From JBAXEO01 sp964541375 (GTDB taxonomy: Bacteria; Actinomycetota; Coriobacteriia; Anaerosomatales; JAAXUF01), in assembly GCA_964541375.1 (NCBI GenBank), contig CAZIPT010000079.1:1-10291 (forward strand): DNA of 10,291 nt, given 5' to 3'. This document shows positions 1-6,732 of the stretch, one piece after another. Position 1 is the stretch's first letter; the number at the start of each line of letters is the position of its first letter. The notes below the pieces were generated by a model that saw only the letters and a program-made list of their open reading frames with translations, made no database searches and was not told the origin of the DNA. The position numbers were made by a program, and so were the translations under genes.

Positions 1-1
1 G

Positions 2-1639
2 GTCGCGGGTGGGGCCGAGGTGGAGGTGCGGGGCGAGGTCTACATGCCGAAGCTCGGATTCGATCGGCTCAACTCGGAGCAGGAGCTGGCGGGCAACGCG
101 CAGTTCGCCAACCCGCGAAACGCGGCGGCTGGAGCGGTGCGGCAGAAGGACCCCGCGATCACCGCGTCGCGGGACCTGGCGACGTTCGTCTATGCCATCG
201 AAGGACCGCAGCTTCTGGGAATCGATCGGCAGAGTGGGGTTCTGGCCTGGCTGCGCGATGCGGGGTTCCGAGTCAATCCGGACGTGGAAGTGTGCAGCGA
301 CGAGTCGGCGGTCCGCGCTTTCTGTGAGCGGGCGCTGGCCAGCCGAGACAGACTGCCGTACGAGATCGACGGGGTAGTGGTCAAGGTGGACTCCCTCGCT
401 TTGCAGGACGAGCTGGGATTCACGAGCAAAGCGCCTCGATGGGCCATCGCGTACAAGTTCCCGCCCGAGGAGAAGACGACCGTCCTCACTGACATCCGCG
501 TGCAGGTAGGAAGAACCGGCGTGCTCACGCCACTTGCGGAGTTCGCGCCCGTGAAGGTCGCGGGCTCCACCATTGCCCGCGCCACACTCCATAACGAAGA
601 CGAGATTCGTCGCAAGGACGTGCGTGTGGGGGACACCGTCGTCGTGCGCAAGGCGGGCGACGTGATTCCCGAGGTGGTCGGCCCGGTGCCGGGGATGCGT
701 CCTGCAGATGCACGCCCCTGGTCGATGCCGGACGCCTGCCCGAGCTGCGGCGGACCGGTGTGGCGAGAGGCCGGCGAAGTCGCGGTGCGGTGCACGAACG
801 TAGCTTGTCCTGCCCAGCAGCTTGAGCGTCTGGCCCACTGGGCGAGCCGCGGAGCCGCTGATATCGACGGGATGGGTCCGGAGATCGTCGCGCGATTGGT
901 CGACTCCGCACTACTGTGCGACGTCGCTGACTACTACTCGCTGACGGTGGCGCAGCTGGCCGAGCTGGACATGGGACGCCTCAGGCAGGACGGCACCGCC
1001 GTGGTTCTGGGACGCACCATGGCCGAGAAGTTGGTCTCGGCGATTGAGAGTTCGAAGCGCAGACCGTTCTCGCGCCTGCTATTCGGCCTGGGCATCCGGC
1101 ACGTGGGAAGCACCGTGGGCGAGGCCCTTGCGTCGGAGTTTCGAAGCATCGAAGCGCTGCAAGTTGCCGCGACTGCTGAGACTCGAGAGGCAAGCGAGAC
1201 CGTCTCGGCGGCCGTGGCTCTGGCGGCCGATCCGCTTGCCCGGGTGGACGGCGTCGGGCTCAAGATCGCTTCGAGCGTGCGTGCCTTCTTCGGAAACCCG
1301 GTGAATCTTGAGGTGATCGCGCGTCTTCGGGCTGCGGGCGTCGTCATGGAAGACGCGACGACCGGCCCCCAGCGTCCCCAGACGCTTTCAGGACGAACCT
1401 TCGTGTTGACCGGTGCACTTTCACGGTTCACGCGCGACCAGGCCACAGCCGCGCTCAAGGAGTTGGGCGCCAAGGTGTCAGGAAGCGTCAGCAAGAAGAC
1501 GTCGTTTGTCGTCGCAGGTGAGGACGCCGGAAGCAAGTATGAAAAGGCGGTGGAGTTGGGCGTGCCCGTGCTCAGCGAGGAGGATCTGGTCGGCATCCTT
1601 GAGTCGGGTCAGCCCCCGTTGGAAGAGCGTGGACAGTGA
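2..1639 (+). CDS. ligA: NAD+-dependent DNA ligase LigA (5' end cut off by window edge)
   Basis: Seals nicks in duplex DNA during replication and repair, using NAD+ as the AMP donor. The frame is open from base 2, so the start lies outside the window; by comparison with E. coli LigA about 165-170 N-terminal residues are missing, including domain Ia and the AMP-accepting KxDG lysine. Visible in order: the EVRGE nucleotidyl-transferase motif (near 23-37); NPRNAAAG (near 112-135); the IDGVVVKV motif (about 365-388) and the YKFPPEE motif (about 452-472), whose lysines match E. coli K290 and K314 with the same 24-residue spacing; OB-fold motif QVGRTGVLTP; a four-cysteine zinc finger (Cys codons at 737, 746, 791, 806); helix-hairpin-helix repeats (about 830-1290); and a C-terminal BRCT domain (about 1385-1615) with GAKVSGSVSKKTS and AGSKYEKA. 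The HhH region has about 16 extra residues relative to E. coli (near 1163-1244). The stop overlaps the next gene's GTG start. Identification is secure. Confidence 0.97.
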   Translation, partial: VAGGAEVEVRGEVYMPKLGFDRLNSEQELAGNAQFANPRNAAAGAVRQKDPAITASRDLATFVYAIEGPQLLGIDRQSGVLAWLRDAGFRVNPDVEVCSDESAVRAFCERALASRDRLPYEIDGVVVKVDSLALQDELGFTSKAPRWAIAYKFPPEEKTTVLTDIRVQVGRTGVLTPLAEFAPVKVAGSTIARATLHNEDEIRRKDVRVGDTVVVRKAGDVIPEVVGPVPGMRPADARPWSMPDACPSCGGPVWREAGEVAVRCTNVACPAQQLERLAHWASRGAADIDGMGPEIVARLVDSALLCDVADYYSLTVAQLAELDMGRLRQDGTAVVLGRTMAEKLVSAIESSKRRPFSRLLFGLGIRHVGSTVGEALASEFRSIEALQVAATAETREASETVSAAVALAADPLARVDGVGLKIASSVRAFFGNPVNLEVIARLRAAGVVMEDATTGPQRPQTLSGRTFVLTGALSRFTRDQATAALKELGAKVSGSVSKKTSFVVAGEDAGSKYEKAVELGVPVLSEEDLVGILESGQPPLEERGQ

Positions 1640-2208
1640 GCACATCGCGGCGTGTCCGCGGGGACCTGAGGTTGCTCAGAATCTACGCGCTCACGATTCC
1701 CACTGTGATGCGCTATCGGCCGGATGCAGCATGGGCCCTGTTGAGTCCTGAGCCCGCGGAGCTGCTAGCCCGGCTCGAGGATGAGCTCACGGGCGAGGCG
1801 TCCCGTTACCGCGCGCTGTTGGCGGCTTGTGTGGCCGTGCTCCTGATGCCGGGGCTTCTCGCCGGGTTCTTGTGGTCGGGACTGTACTGGCTTCCTGTGC
1901 GTATCGTGTGGGTTCCGTTCTATCGCGGCGAGTATGGCCTGCCGTGGCTCTCGCTGTTCGAGTGGCTCGCCTTTGTGTGCCTGGCAGTGTTTCTTGCATT
2001 CGGGTGGCGGCTTCTTCGCATCAGTCATGCCGAGACAAGACGCATGTCAGCCGATCTCGCGGTAATCGGCGCCGCCGCTCCGACGGAGCGCGACGCGATC
2101 GCGCGTGTGGCGCTTGAGGGTGACTACCCGCGCGCGGCTTTGCTCCTCAGGAAGGCCTCGCCGCTCAGCGCTTATCGCGAGCTGCTCGGCGAGGGACGGC
2201 CAGCGTGA
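1636..2208 (+). CDS. Hypothetical membrane protein with two predicted transmembrane helices
   Basis: I do not recognise this 190-residue protein. It starts with GTG inside the ligA stop codon (GTGA overlap) and its own stop overlaps the GTG of the next gene, so all three are probably translated in coupled fashion. Residues 1-58 are basic, then amphipathic, with an acidic stretch (LARLEDE) near 44-50. Two hydrophobic segments follow, about 59-82 and 105-127, joined by a Trp/Tyr-rich loop containing VRIVWVPFYRGEYGLPW. After the second segment comes an Arg-rich stretch and a mainly helical tail (132-190). By the positive-inside rule both ends probably lie in the cytoplasm. No catalytic motif or signal peptide is visible. 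Its position directly before two CPBP proteases suggests a role at the membrane with them, but that is inference from gene order only. Confidence 0.82.
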   Translation: MSTSRRVRGDLRLLRIYALTIPTVMRYRPDAAWALLSPEPAELLARLEDELTGEASRYRALLAACVAVLLMPGLLAGFLWSGLYWLPVRIVWVPFYRGEYGLPWLSLFEWLAFVCLAVFLAFGWRLLRISHAETRRMSADLAVIGAAAPTERDAIARVALEGDYPRAALLLRKASPLSAYRELLGEGRPA

Positions 2209-2978
2209 GCGATGTGATTCCCGATCGCGATCTTGATCCACGGCCGTTCGGGGCGGCTGGCTCGGACAGCGGCCTGGTCGTGGCGCCTTGGAGCGTGCGG
2301 TCTGCAATCGGGCTCGTGCTGGTGGCGCTGACACTAACGCTTCTGGCCGGCGCGATCGTGTCGCAGATGGGCACGACGACCTGGGGCGCTGCGCAGCATA
2401 CCATCGCCGCCGGCTGCGTCCTGCTGGGACTGTACGCAGCGCTCGTCGGTATCGTATGGGGGATGTCGACCACCTCAGGACTCCGCCTGAGTGAGGCTGT
2501 CGGTCTCTCCCGCACGGCCAGCTCGCGCTGGTACGCGGCCGCGGTGGGCTCGGCGGTCGTGGGCTGGGTGTTCTCGGCGGGGTACGTGATGGTGCTGACC
2601 GCTCTCGGAGTCAGGATGCCGGCAGAGAATGTCGCCGTCTATACGCTGTTGGCGCGAGGGCCGGTAGGGGTCGCCGTCACGGTAGTGCTGCTTGTAGTGG
2701 CCGCGCCCGTTGCCGAGGAGATCGTCTACCGCGGCGTTCTGTTGCCGTCGCTGGGCGAGCGGTGGGGTATCACGGTGGGGCTGGTCGCCTCGGCGGCGAT
2801 CTTCTCGGCCGTGCATCTGAGCGTAGTGGGCCTCGTGCCGCTTATGGTAGTCGGGCTGCTCTTCGGGTGGCTGTTCATGAAGTCGCGTTCGCTACGGGTG
2901 GCGATGGTTGCACACGCTGCCTTCAACGCAATCGGCCTGGTGGCGATCCTCGCATCCAAGTCGTCAGGTGTCTGGTGA
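2205..2978 (+). CDS. CPBP-family intramembrane metalloprotease (Rce1/Abi-like)
   Basis: A 257-residue polytopic membrane protein of the CPBP (Rce1-like, formerly Abi/CAAX) family, whose members are intramembrane glutamate-dependent or metal-dependent proteases. All three family motifs are present: EExxxR as E171-E172-x3-R176 (in EEIVYRGVLLPSLGERWG), FxxxH as F200-x3-H204, and HxxxN as H237-x3-N241. Hydrophobic segments lie at about 33-54, 64-86, 110-134, 152-170, 188-204, 207-224 and 233-250. The first 30 residues are polar and acidic with no signal peptide. The start is a GTG overlapping the previous gene's stop; the stop in turn overlaps the GTG of the ferredoxin-CPBP gene. In bacteria the family covers prenyl-protein-type proteases, bacteriocin self-immunity proteins and sigma-regulatory proteases, so the substrate cannot be named. 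An intact active site argues for a working enzyme. Confidence 0.93.
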   Translation: MSDVIPDRDLDPRPFGAAGSDSGLVVAPWSVRSAIGLVLVALTLTLLAGAIVSQMGTTTWGAAQHTIAAGCVLLGLYAALVGIVWGMSTTSGLRLSEAVGLSRTASSRWYAAAVGSAVVGWVFSAGYVMVLTALGVRMPAENVAVYTLLARGPVGVAVTVVLLVVAAPVAEEIVYRGVLLPSLGERWGITVGLVASAAIFSAVHLSVVGLVPLMVVGLLFGWLFMKSRSLRVAMVAHAAFNAIGLVAILASKSSGVW

Positions 2979-4240
2979 GTAGCGTCGGCGCGCACCTGGC
3001 GCTGAATCCGGACCGGTGCGACCACTGCGGACGGTGTGTCCCCGCGTGTCGGGAAGACGCCCTGAGGATCGGACCTTCCTATATCGGGGTCGACTGGAGC
3101 CGATGCACGCACTGTTTCGCGTGCGTTGACGCGTGCGGACGACAGGCGATCCAGCGCACCGTTGTACCCGCACGCGGCGAGGCGCTCGGTGTGTCGGTCA
3201 GCGACACCAGCAAGGTGGTCGTGGGATCGCGCGCTGAAGCGAAGGCGGTGCGCAAGGCGGCCCTGCAGGCCACGAAGGCGCGCGGGAAGTCGGTTGCGTA
3301 CGCGGGCAAGCCGGCGTTTCCCGGCGGGCGCGCTGCCGAGTCCGCGCCGGCCACCGCGGCCGGGGCGGCGGTGGCCGTGAGTGCTGCTGGCGCGGAATCG
3401 GCGGTCTCGCCTGCCGCTCCGTCCGGCAGCCCTGTGGCCTCTAGGGCGACACCCTTTGCTTTTCGGCGTGATAAGGCCCCTCGTGTCACCGCTATCGACC
3501 CGCCGTTCGAGCCGGGCTCAGTGAGCTGGGGCCTTGCGGACCTCGTCTTGGTGCTGGTGATGCTGCTCCTGACGGTGCTGGCCAAGGACGCGGCACTCGG
3601 GCTGCACGCGGTCGGGCTCATGCCTGCCGCCGGGCGCACCCTAGTTCGAGCTGCAGTGCTGGGCGTCTACTACAGCGTCCAGATCGCCGCCTTCGCCTGG
3701 CTCGCTGCACGACATGGCGCGACCCTATCGGCTGCATTTGGCCTCGCGGGCGGAGCGCCCTCCGCCGACAAGACCGCCCCCGCACCTTCCGCGGCCGGGT
3801 CGCTCGGCCTGGTGGTGGCGCTGCTCGCGGGCACCGAGGTCTTCGCGATCGCGTACGGTCTCGCCATGCAGTCCGTAGGGCTCACACAGCCCGCCCGACT
3901 TTCCAGCGACCTCTCGGCGGTCTTCGGTACCGGAGGAGTGGGACTGGCTCTCTCGATCCTGCTGGTCGCGCTCGTGGCGCCGCTCGTCGAGGAGCTTGCG
4001 TTTCGCGGGGTCGTGCTGCCGGTCTTCGGCGCTCGGTGGGGGATGTGGCCGGCCGTCGCGGGATCGGCGATGATCTACGCCGCATACCACTTCAGCCTGT
4101 GGCTGTTCCCTCCCACCTTCGTGCTGGGAATCGCACTCGGCTGGCTTGCATGGACGCGGAGGTCCTTGTGGCCGGCCATCCTGCTGCACGTTCTCTACAA
4201 TGCGGCCGCGGTCGGTGCCGGATTCTTCGTCGCGCGCTGA
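2975..4240 (+). CDS. Fusion of 2[4Fe-4S] ferredoxin module and CPBP intramembrane protease
   Basis: A 421-residue protein beginning at GTG 2975 inside the stop of the preceding CPBP gene. The same frame stays open upstream to 2762, but that part lies within the other gene and is rejected as a start. Residues 11-60 form a bacterial-type ferredoxin module with two complete CxxCxxCxxxC motifs: C15, C18, C21, C25 and C44, C47, C50, C54. Residues 85-105 are a Lys/Arg/Ala-rich, probably helical stretch; 106-180 are an Ala/Ser/Pro/Gly-rich linker. A polytopic membrane domain follows from 186, with CPBP motifs E339-E340-x3-R344 (in VEELAFRGVVLPVFGARWG), Y368-x3-H372 (Tyr in place of the usual Phe) and H405-x3-N409. 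With no signal peptide, the iron-sulfur module is probably cytoplasmic. It may sense redox state or oxygen, receive electrons, or bind a partner; none of this can be decided here. The two CPBP domains are probably an old duplication, as both have xxRWG shortly after EExxxR. Confidence 0.92.
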   Translation: MSSVGAHLALNPDRCDHCGRCVPACREDALRIGPSYIGVDWSRCTHCFACVDACGRQAIQRTVVPARGEALGVSVSDTSKVVVGSRAEAKAVRKAALQATKARGKSVAYAGKPAFPGGRAAESAPATAAGAAVAVSAAGAESAVSPAAPSGSPVASRATPFAFRRDKAPRVTAIDPPFEPGSVSWGLADLVLVLVMLLLTVLAKDAALGLHAVGLMPAAGRTLVRAAVLGVYYSVQIAAFAWLAARHGATLSAAFGLAGGAPSADKTAPAPSAAGSLGLVVALLAGTEVFAIAYGLAMQSVGLTQPARLSSDLSAVFGTGGVGLALSILLVALVAPLVEELAFRGVVLPVFGARWGMWPAVAGSAMIYAAYHFSLWLFPPTFVLGIALGWLAWTRRSLWPAILLHVLYNAAAVGAGFFVAR

Positions 4241-4283
4241 GCGTCTCCGCGCGCCGCCTGACACGGGAGCGACCGTACCGCCG

Positions 4284-4295
4284 CTCGGGTATCAT
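4284..4295 (+). promoter_or_regulatory. Candidate -10 element for gatCA
   Basis: The sequence CTCGGGTATCAT lies 81 bases before the gatC ATG; TATCAT (4290-4295) is the -10-like hexamer. No good -35 hexamer is found at 16-18 bp; CTGACA at 4258-4263 is too far away (26 bp). The same GGGTA-type element occurs before gatB and, on the other strand, before the solenoid and phasin genes, which raises confidence. A start near 4302 would give a leader of about 75 bases. Confidence 0.5.
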
Positions 4296-4363
4296 GGGTC
4301 GCATCCGACTCACCAGAACCCAGCTGCGGCCGCTGTACGGAAGTGGCGGTGCTGGCCAGCGCG

Positions 4364-4369
4364 AAAGGA
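4364..4369 (+). promoter_or_regulatory. Ribosome binding site of gatC
   Basis: AAAGGA sits 7 bases before ATG 4377. It decides the gatC start: the frame is open back to 4146, but this ATG has a Shine-Dalgarno and gives a product of normal GatC length. Confidence 0.75.
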
Positions 4370-4376
4370 TTCCCGC

Positions 4377-4679
4377 ATGTCCCTCTCGGAGCACGACGTT
4401 CGACACGTCGCGATGCTCGCGCGTCTCGCCTTGACGGACCCCGAGGTGGAAGAGATGCGATCCGACCTCAACTCGATACTCGGCCATATCGACGAAATCC
4501 AGCGACTCGACCTAGGTGATGTCGCGCCAATGGCCCACGCGATCAAGGTGCTCAACGTGACTCGGCCGGACCTGGTCGTTCCGTCTTTCCCTCAAGAGGT
4601 AGCGGTCATGAACGCCCCCCAGTCGGAAGCTGGCGCTTTCGTCATCCCACAGATCGTTGGCGGCGGTGATGAGGCGTGA
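4377..4679 (+). CDS. gatC: Asp-tRNA(Asn)/Glu-tRNA(Gln) amidotransferase subunit GatC
   Basis: A 100-residue small subunit of the GatCAB amidotransferase. GatC wraps around and stabilises the GatA-GatB pair, which converts mischarged Glu-tRNA(Gln) and/or Asp-tRNA(Asn) to the correct aminoacyl-tRNA in the cytoplasm. Family hallmarks are visible: N-terminal DVRHVAMLARLALT (residues 7-20), the helical EVEEMRSDLNSILGHIDEIQ stretch, then LDLGDVAPMAHA with the family's typical P-(T/M)-xH segment, and a C-terminal part with RPD and the V-P-Q-I-V ending. The length matches the family (about 95-100). The ATG is chosen over upstream in-frame codons because of the RBS. The stop overlaps the gatA GTG start (GTGA), the classic gatC-gatA coupling. 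Confidence 0.96.
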   Translation: MSLSEHDVRHVAMLARLALTDPEVEEMRSDLNSILGHIDEIQRLDLGDVAPMAHAIKVLNVTRPDLVVPSFPQEVAVMNAPQSEAGAFVIPQIVGGGDEA

Positions 4680-6163
4680 GCGACCTGCATCTTGCCTCGG
4701 CCGATGCGAAGCAGATCCGCGGGGCCATCGCGAACAAGGAGATCTCGGCGGTCGAGGTCGCCACTACGATGCTCGCCCGAATCGAGGCCATCGAGCCGTC
4801 GGTGCACGCGTTCAACCAGGTGACGCCGGAACTCGCACTTTCCGCTGCAACGAGAATCGACGCTCTGGTCGCTGCGGGCGGCGAGCTGCCGCCGCTCGCC
4901 GGCGTGCCTGCGGCGTTCAAAGACAACATGAACCTGGTGGGCACTCGCACGACGTGTTCCAGCCGCATTCTGGCGGGGTTCGAGAGTCCGTACGACTGCA
5001 CCGCGGTCGCGCGTTTGGTTCAGGCGGGCGTGATCCCGCTCGGAAAATGCAACATGGACGAGTTCGCGTTTGGAAGCTCCGGCGAAACCAGCGCGACGGG
5101 TCCCGCGAGGAATCCCTGGGACACGGGTCGTGTGCCCGGGGGATCGAGCGCCGGGAGTGCCGCGGCGGTCGCGGCTGGACTGGCGACAGTGACGTTGGGA
5201 TCAGACACGGGCGGGTCGATACGCCAGCCCGGCTCACTGACCGGGACTGTGGCTCTCAAGCCCACGTATGGCCGTGTGAGTCGCTACGGTTGTGTCGCTT
5301 TCGCTTCGAGCCTGGATCAAATCGGTCCCTTCTCTCGGACGGTGGAGGACAGCGCGCGCGTTCTCTCGGCGATCTGCGGCAAGGATCCACACGATGCGAC
5401 GTCGGCCGATCGACCGACCGAGGAGTTCGTCAGTGCCGCTCAAGGCGCCGACGTCGTGGGCATGAGGATAGGCATAGTCCGCGACCTGCTCGACCTTGAA
5501 GGTGTGACGCCCGAGGTGCGACAGAGCGTTCTTGACGCCGCGGCGCGCTACGCGGCGATGGGCGCCTCCGTCGATGAGGTCGATCTTCCCACCAGCAAGC
5601 ATGGGCTGTCCGCGTACTACATCGTTGGCCCCGCCGAGGCGTCCTCGAACCTCGCTCGTTTCGACGGCATTCGCTACGGGCACCGAGCCGAGAACACGAC
5701 CGACGTGCTCGACCTCTATATGCGCTCACGCGCCGAAGGGTTCGGACCTGAGGCCAAGCGCCGGATAATGCTCGGCACCTATGCGCTCTCGGCCGGCTAC
5801 TACGACGCCTACTACGGCCAGGCGCAGAAGGCGCGTACGGTGATCGCGAGTGAGTTCTCGGCGGCGTTCGAGCGCTTCGACGTGCTGCTCACGCCCACAA
5901 GCCCCCAGGTAGCGTGGACATTCGGTGAGAAGGCCGACCCGCTGTCGATGTACCTCGCCGACATCTACACGATCCCGGTGAACCTTGCGGGCAACTGCGC
6001 GATCAGCGTCCCCTGCGGCTTTCATGAGGTTGGTGGGTCGCGCATGCCGATCGGCTTGCAGATCATCGGAGACTACTTCGCCGAGGCGAAGGTGTTTAGC
6101 GCCGCGGCAGCGATAGAGGGGGACCTGGCGCTCGATCTGAAGAGCCCGTTGGTCGCGGTATAG
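4676..6163 (+). CDS. gatA: Asp-tRNA(Asn)/Glu-tRNA(Gln) amidotransferase subunit GatA
   Basis: The 495-residue glutaminase subunit. It hydrolyses glutamine (or asparagine) and channels ammonia to GatB for transamidation of mischarged tRNA. It belongs to the amidase-signature family; the Ser-cisSer-Lys triad is intact: K82 (in AAFKDN), S157 (in PGGSSAGSAAAVAAG) and S181 (in SDTGGSIRQPGS). These sit at a constant +3 offset from the S. aureus GatA residues as I remember them (K79, S154, S178). Other family landmarks are GKCNMDEFAFGSSGE (123-137), PTYGRVSRYG, ASSLDQIGPF, the RIMLGTYALSAGYYDAYY segment, LLTPTSP and GLQIIGDYF. The start is a GTG within the gatC stop codon. Length is normal. The next gene downstream is not gatB but a small unknown, 60 bases away. 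Confidence 0.98.
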   Translation: MSDLHLASADAKQIRGAIANKEISAVEVATTMLARIEAIEPSVHAFNQVTPELALSAATRIDALVAAGGELPPLAGVPAAFKDNMNLVGTRTTCSSRILAGFESPYDCTAVARLVQAGVIPLGKCNMDEFAFGSSGETSATGPARNPWDTGRVPGGSSAGSAAAVAAGLATVTLGSDTGGSIRQPGSLTGTVALKPTYGRVSRYGCVAFASSLDQIGPFSRTVEDSARVLSAICGKDPHDATSADRPTEEFVSAAQGADVVGMRIGIVRDLLDLEGVTPEVRQSVLDAAARYAAMGASVDEVDLPTSKHGLSAYYIVGPAEASSNLARFDGIRYGHRAENTTDVLDLYMRSRAEGFGPEAKRRIMLGTYALSAGYYDAYYGQAQKARTVIASEFSAAFERFDVLLTPTSPQVAWTFGEKADPLSMYLADIYTIPVNLAGNCAISVPCGFHEVGGSRMPIGLQIIGDYFAEAKVFSAAAAIEGDLALDLKSPLVAV

Positions 6164-6211
6164 CTCACGGCGTTTCCGGGGGGACACCCCGCGCACCCTA
6201 TCCGTCCACAG

Positions 6212-6217
6212 AAGGAG
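6212..6217 (+). promoter_or_regulatory. Ribosome binding site of the 142-residue gene
   Basis: AAGGAG lies 6 bases before ATG 6224, a strong Shine-Dalgarno supporting both the reality of the gene and this start. Confidence 0.75.
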
Positions 6218-6223
6218 CAGCGC

Positions 6224-6652
6224 ATGGCAACGAAGTCAGACTTCACCGACGAGCAGTGGCAGGAACTCCGGTTCGCCGTCCAGGACACGATGGCGTTCGT
6301 CGCCTTCTCCAATGGGGCGCACTTCTGGGAGACCATGAAAGAGGCGACCGCGACCGCCAAGTACATCGCCGCACAGGTGAAGGAAAGCCCGAGCACGCTC
6401 GTGCGCGATCTGGCGGCTGCCGGGGGGACCAAGCACGAGAAGCTGAACCCGAGCGACGCTGCCGCCTTCGAGAACGCGGTGCTTGAGACGGTCGCCGATG
6501 CGTCGCGGATCGTCGCCGACACGGCGGCCGATGAGCTCGATGCGTTCAAGGGCTTTGTTTTGGGTGTCGCTCAGGCCGCAGCTGAGTCATCGGGCGCCGT
6601 CGATGATCAGGAGCAGTCGGCGATCGAGAAGATCAGGGGCGCGCTCGTCTAG
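6224..6652 (+). CDS. Hypothetical small helical protein
   Basis: A 142-residue protein I cannot assign to a named family. It is predicted to be almost entirely helical, acidic overall and soluble: no signal peptide or membrane segment. Visible segments: FTDEQWQELRFAVQDTMAFVAF (7-28), an aromatic GAHFWETMKEA stretch (31-41), a polar middle (52-78), an Ala-rich helix pair (78-122) and a C-terminal DDQEQSAIEKIRGAL (127-141). The end, an acidic turn followed by E-x3-(I/L)-x2-I-x2-AL, recalls the last helix of TerB-like helical proteins, a weak resemblance from memory. It has a strong RBS and lies 60 bases after gatA without an obvious promoter, so it may be read through from gatCA; the palindrome 22 bases downstream would end that transcript. 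It is probably a real gene of unknown role. Confidence 0.82.
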   Translation: MATKSDFTDEQWQELRFAVQDTMAFVAFSNGAHFWETMKEATATAKYIAAQVKESPSTLVRDLAAAGGTKHEKLNPSDAAAFENAVLETVADASRIVADTAADELDAFKGFVLGVAQAAAESSGAVDDQEQSAIEKIRGALV

Positions 6653-6674
6653 ATGCCGCAGGATCCAACAGAAT

Positions 6675-6710
6675 CGATGGAGGCGGCCCCCCGGGGGGCC
6701 GCCTCCATCG
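6675..6710. terminator. Perfect 36-base palindrome, probable bidirectional terminator
   Basis: The 18-base arm cgatggaggcggcccccc is followed at once by its exact reverse complement, giving a very GC-rich hairpin with only a minimal loop. It lies in the 80-base gap between two convergent genes: 22 bases after the 142-residue gene on the plus strand and 22 bases after the UbiB-like gene on the minus strand. On the plus strand it is followed by TCTTCTC, only moderately T-rich; on the minus strand by GATTCTGTT. The T-tracts are weak, but position and perfect symmetry make a two-way terminator the best reading. Confidence 0.85.
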
Positions 6711-6732
6711 TCTTCTCGGCAGTTGTGTGGGT

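Noticed and set aside
190..795. 201-residue open frame on the minus strand inside ligA
   Set aside because: It lies wholly opposite a clearly recognised ligase domain; long antisense frames are common in GC-rich genes, and the product has no recognisable motif.
934..1596. 220-residue minus-strand frame opposite the ligA C-terminus
   Set aside because: Opposite HhH and BRCT coding sequence; Ser/Arg/Thr-rich composition typical of antisense frames; no RBS that stands out.
2762..2974. Upstream in-frame extension of the ferredoxin-CPBP gene
   Set aside because: It lies within the preceding CPBP gene in another frame, is Arg/Gly-rich, and the GTG at 2975 gives a normal ferredoxin N-terminus with the same overlap style as the neighbours.
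3079..3639. 186-residue minus-strand frame opposite the ferredoxin-CPBP linker
   Set aside because: The plus frame has intact iron-sulfur and CPBP motifs on both sides of the linker; the antisense product is low-complexity Ala/Thr/Ser.
4146..4376. In-frame extension upstream of gatC
   Set aside because: It would overlap the end of the ferredoxin-CPBP gene and run through the predicted promoter; ATG 4377 has an RBS and yields the standard GatC length.
4241..4376. Possible riboswitch, T-box or RNA gene in the gatC leader
   Set aside because: Only short imperfect complementary segments (for example CCAGC with a later GCTGG); no T-box, tRNA or known riboswitch signature seen.
6177..6191. CGGGG/CCCCG hairpin after gatA
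   Set aside because: Short stem, no T-tract, and the following gene has no clear promoter of its own, so a terminator here is not supported.
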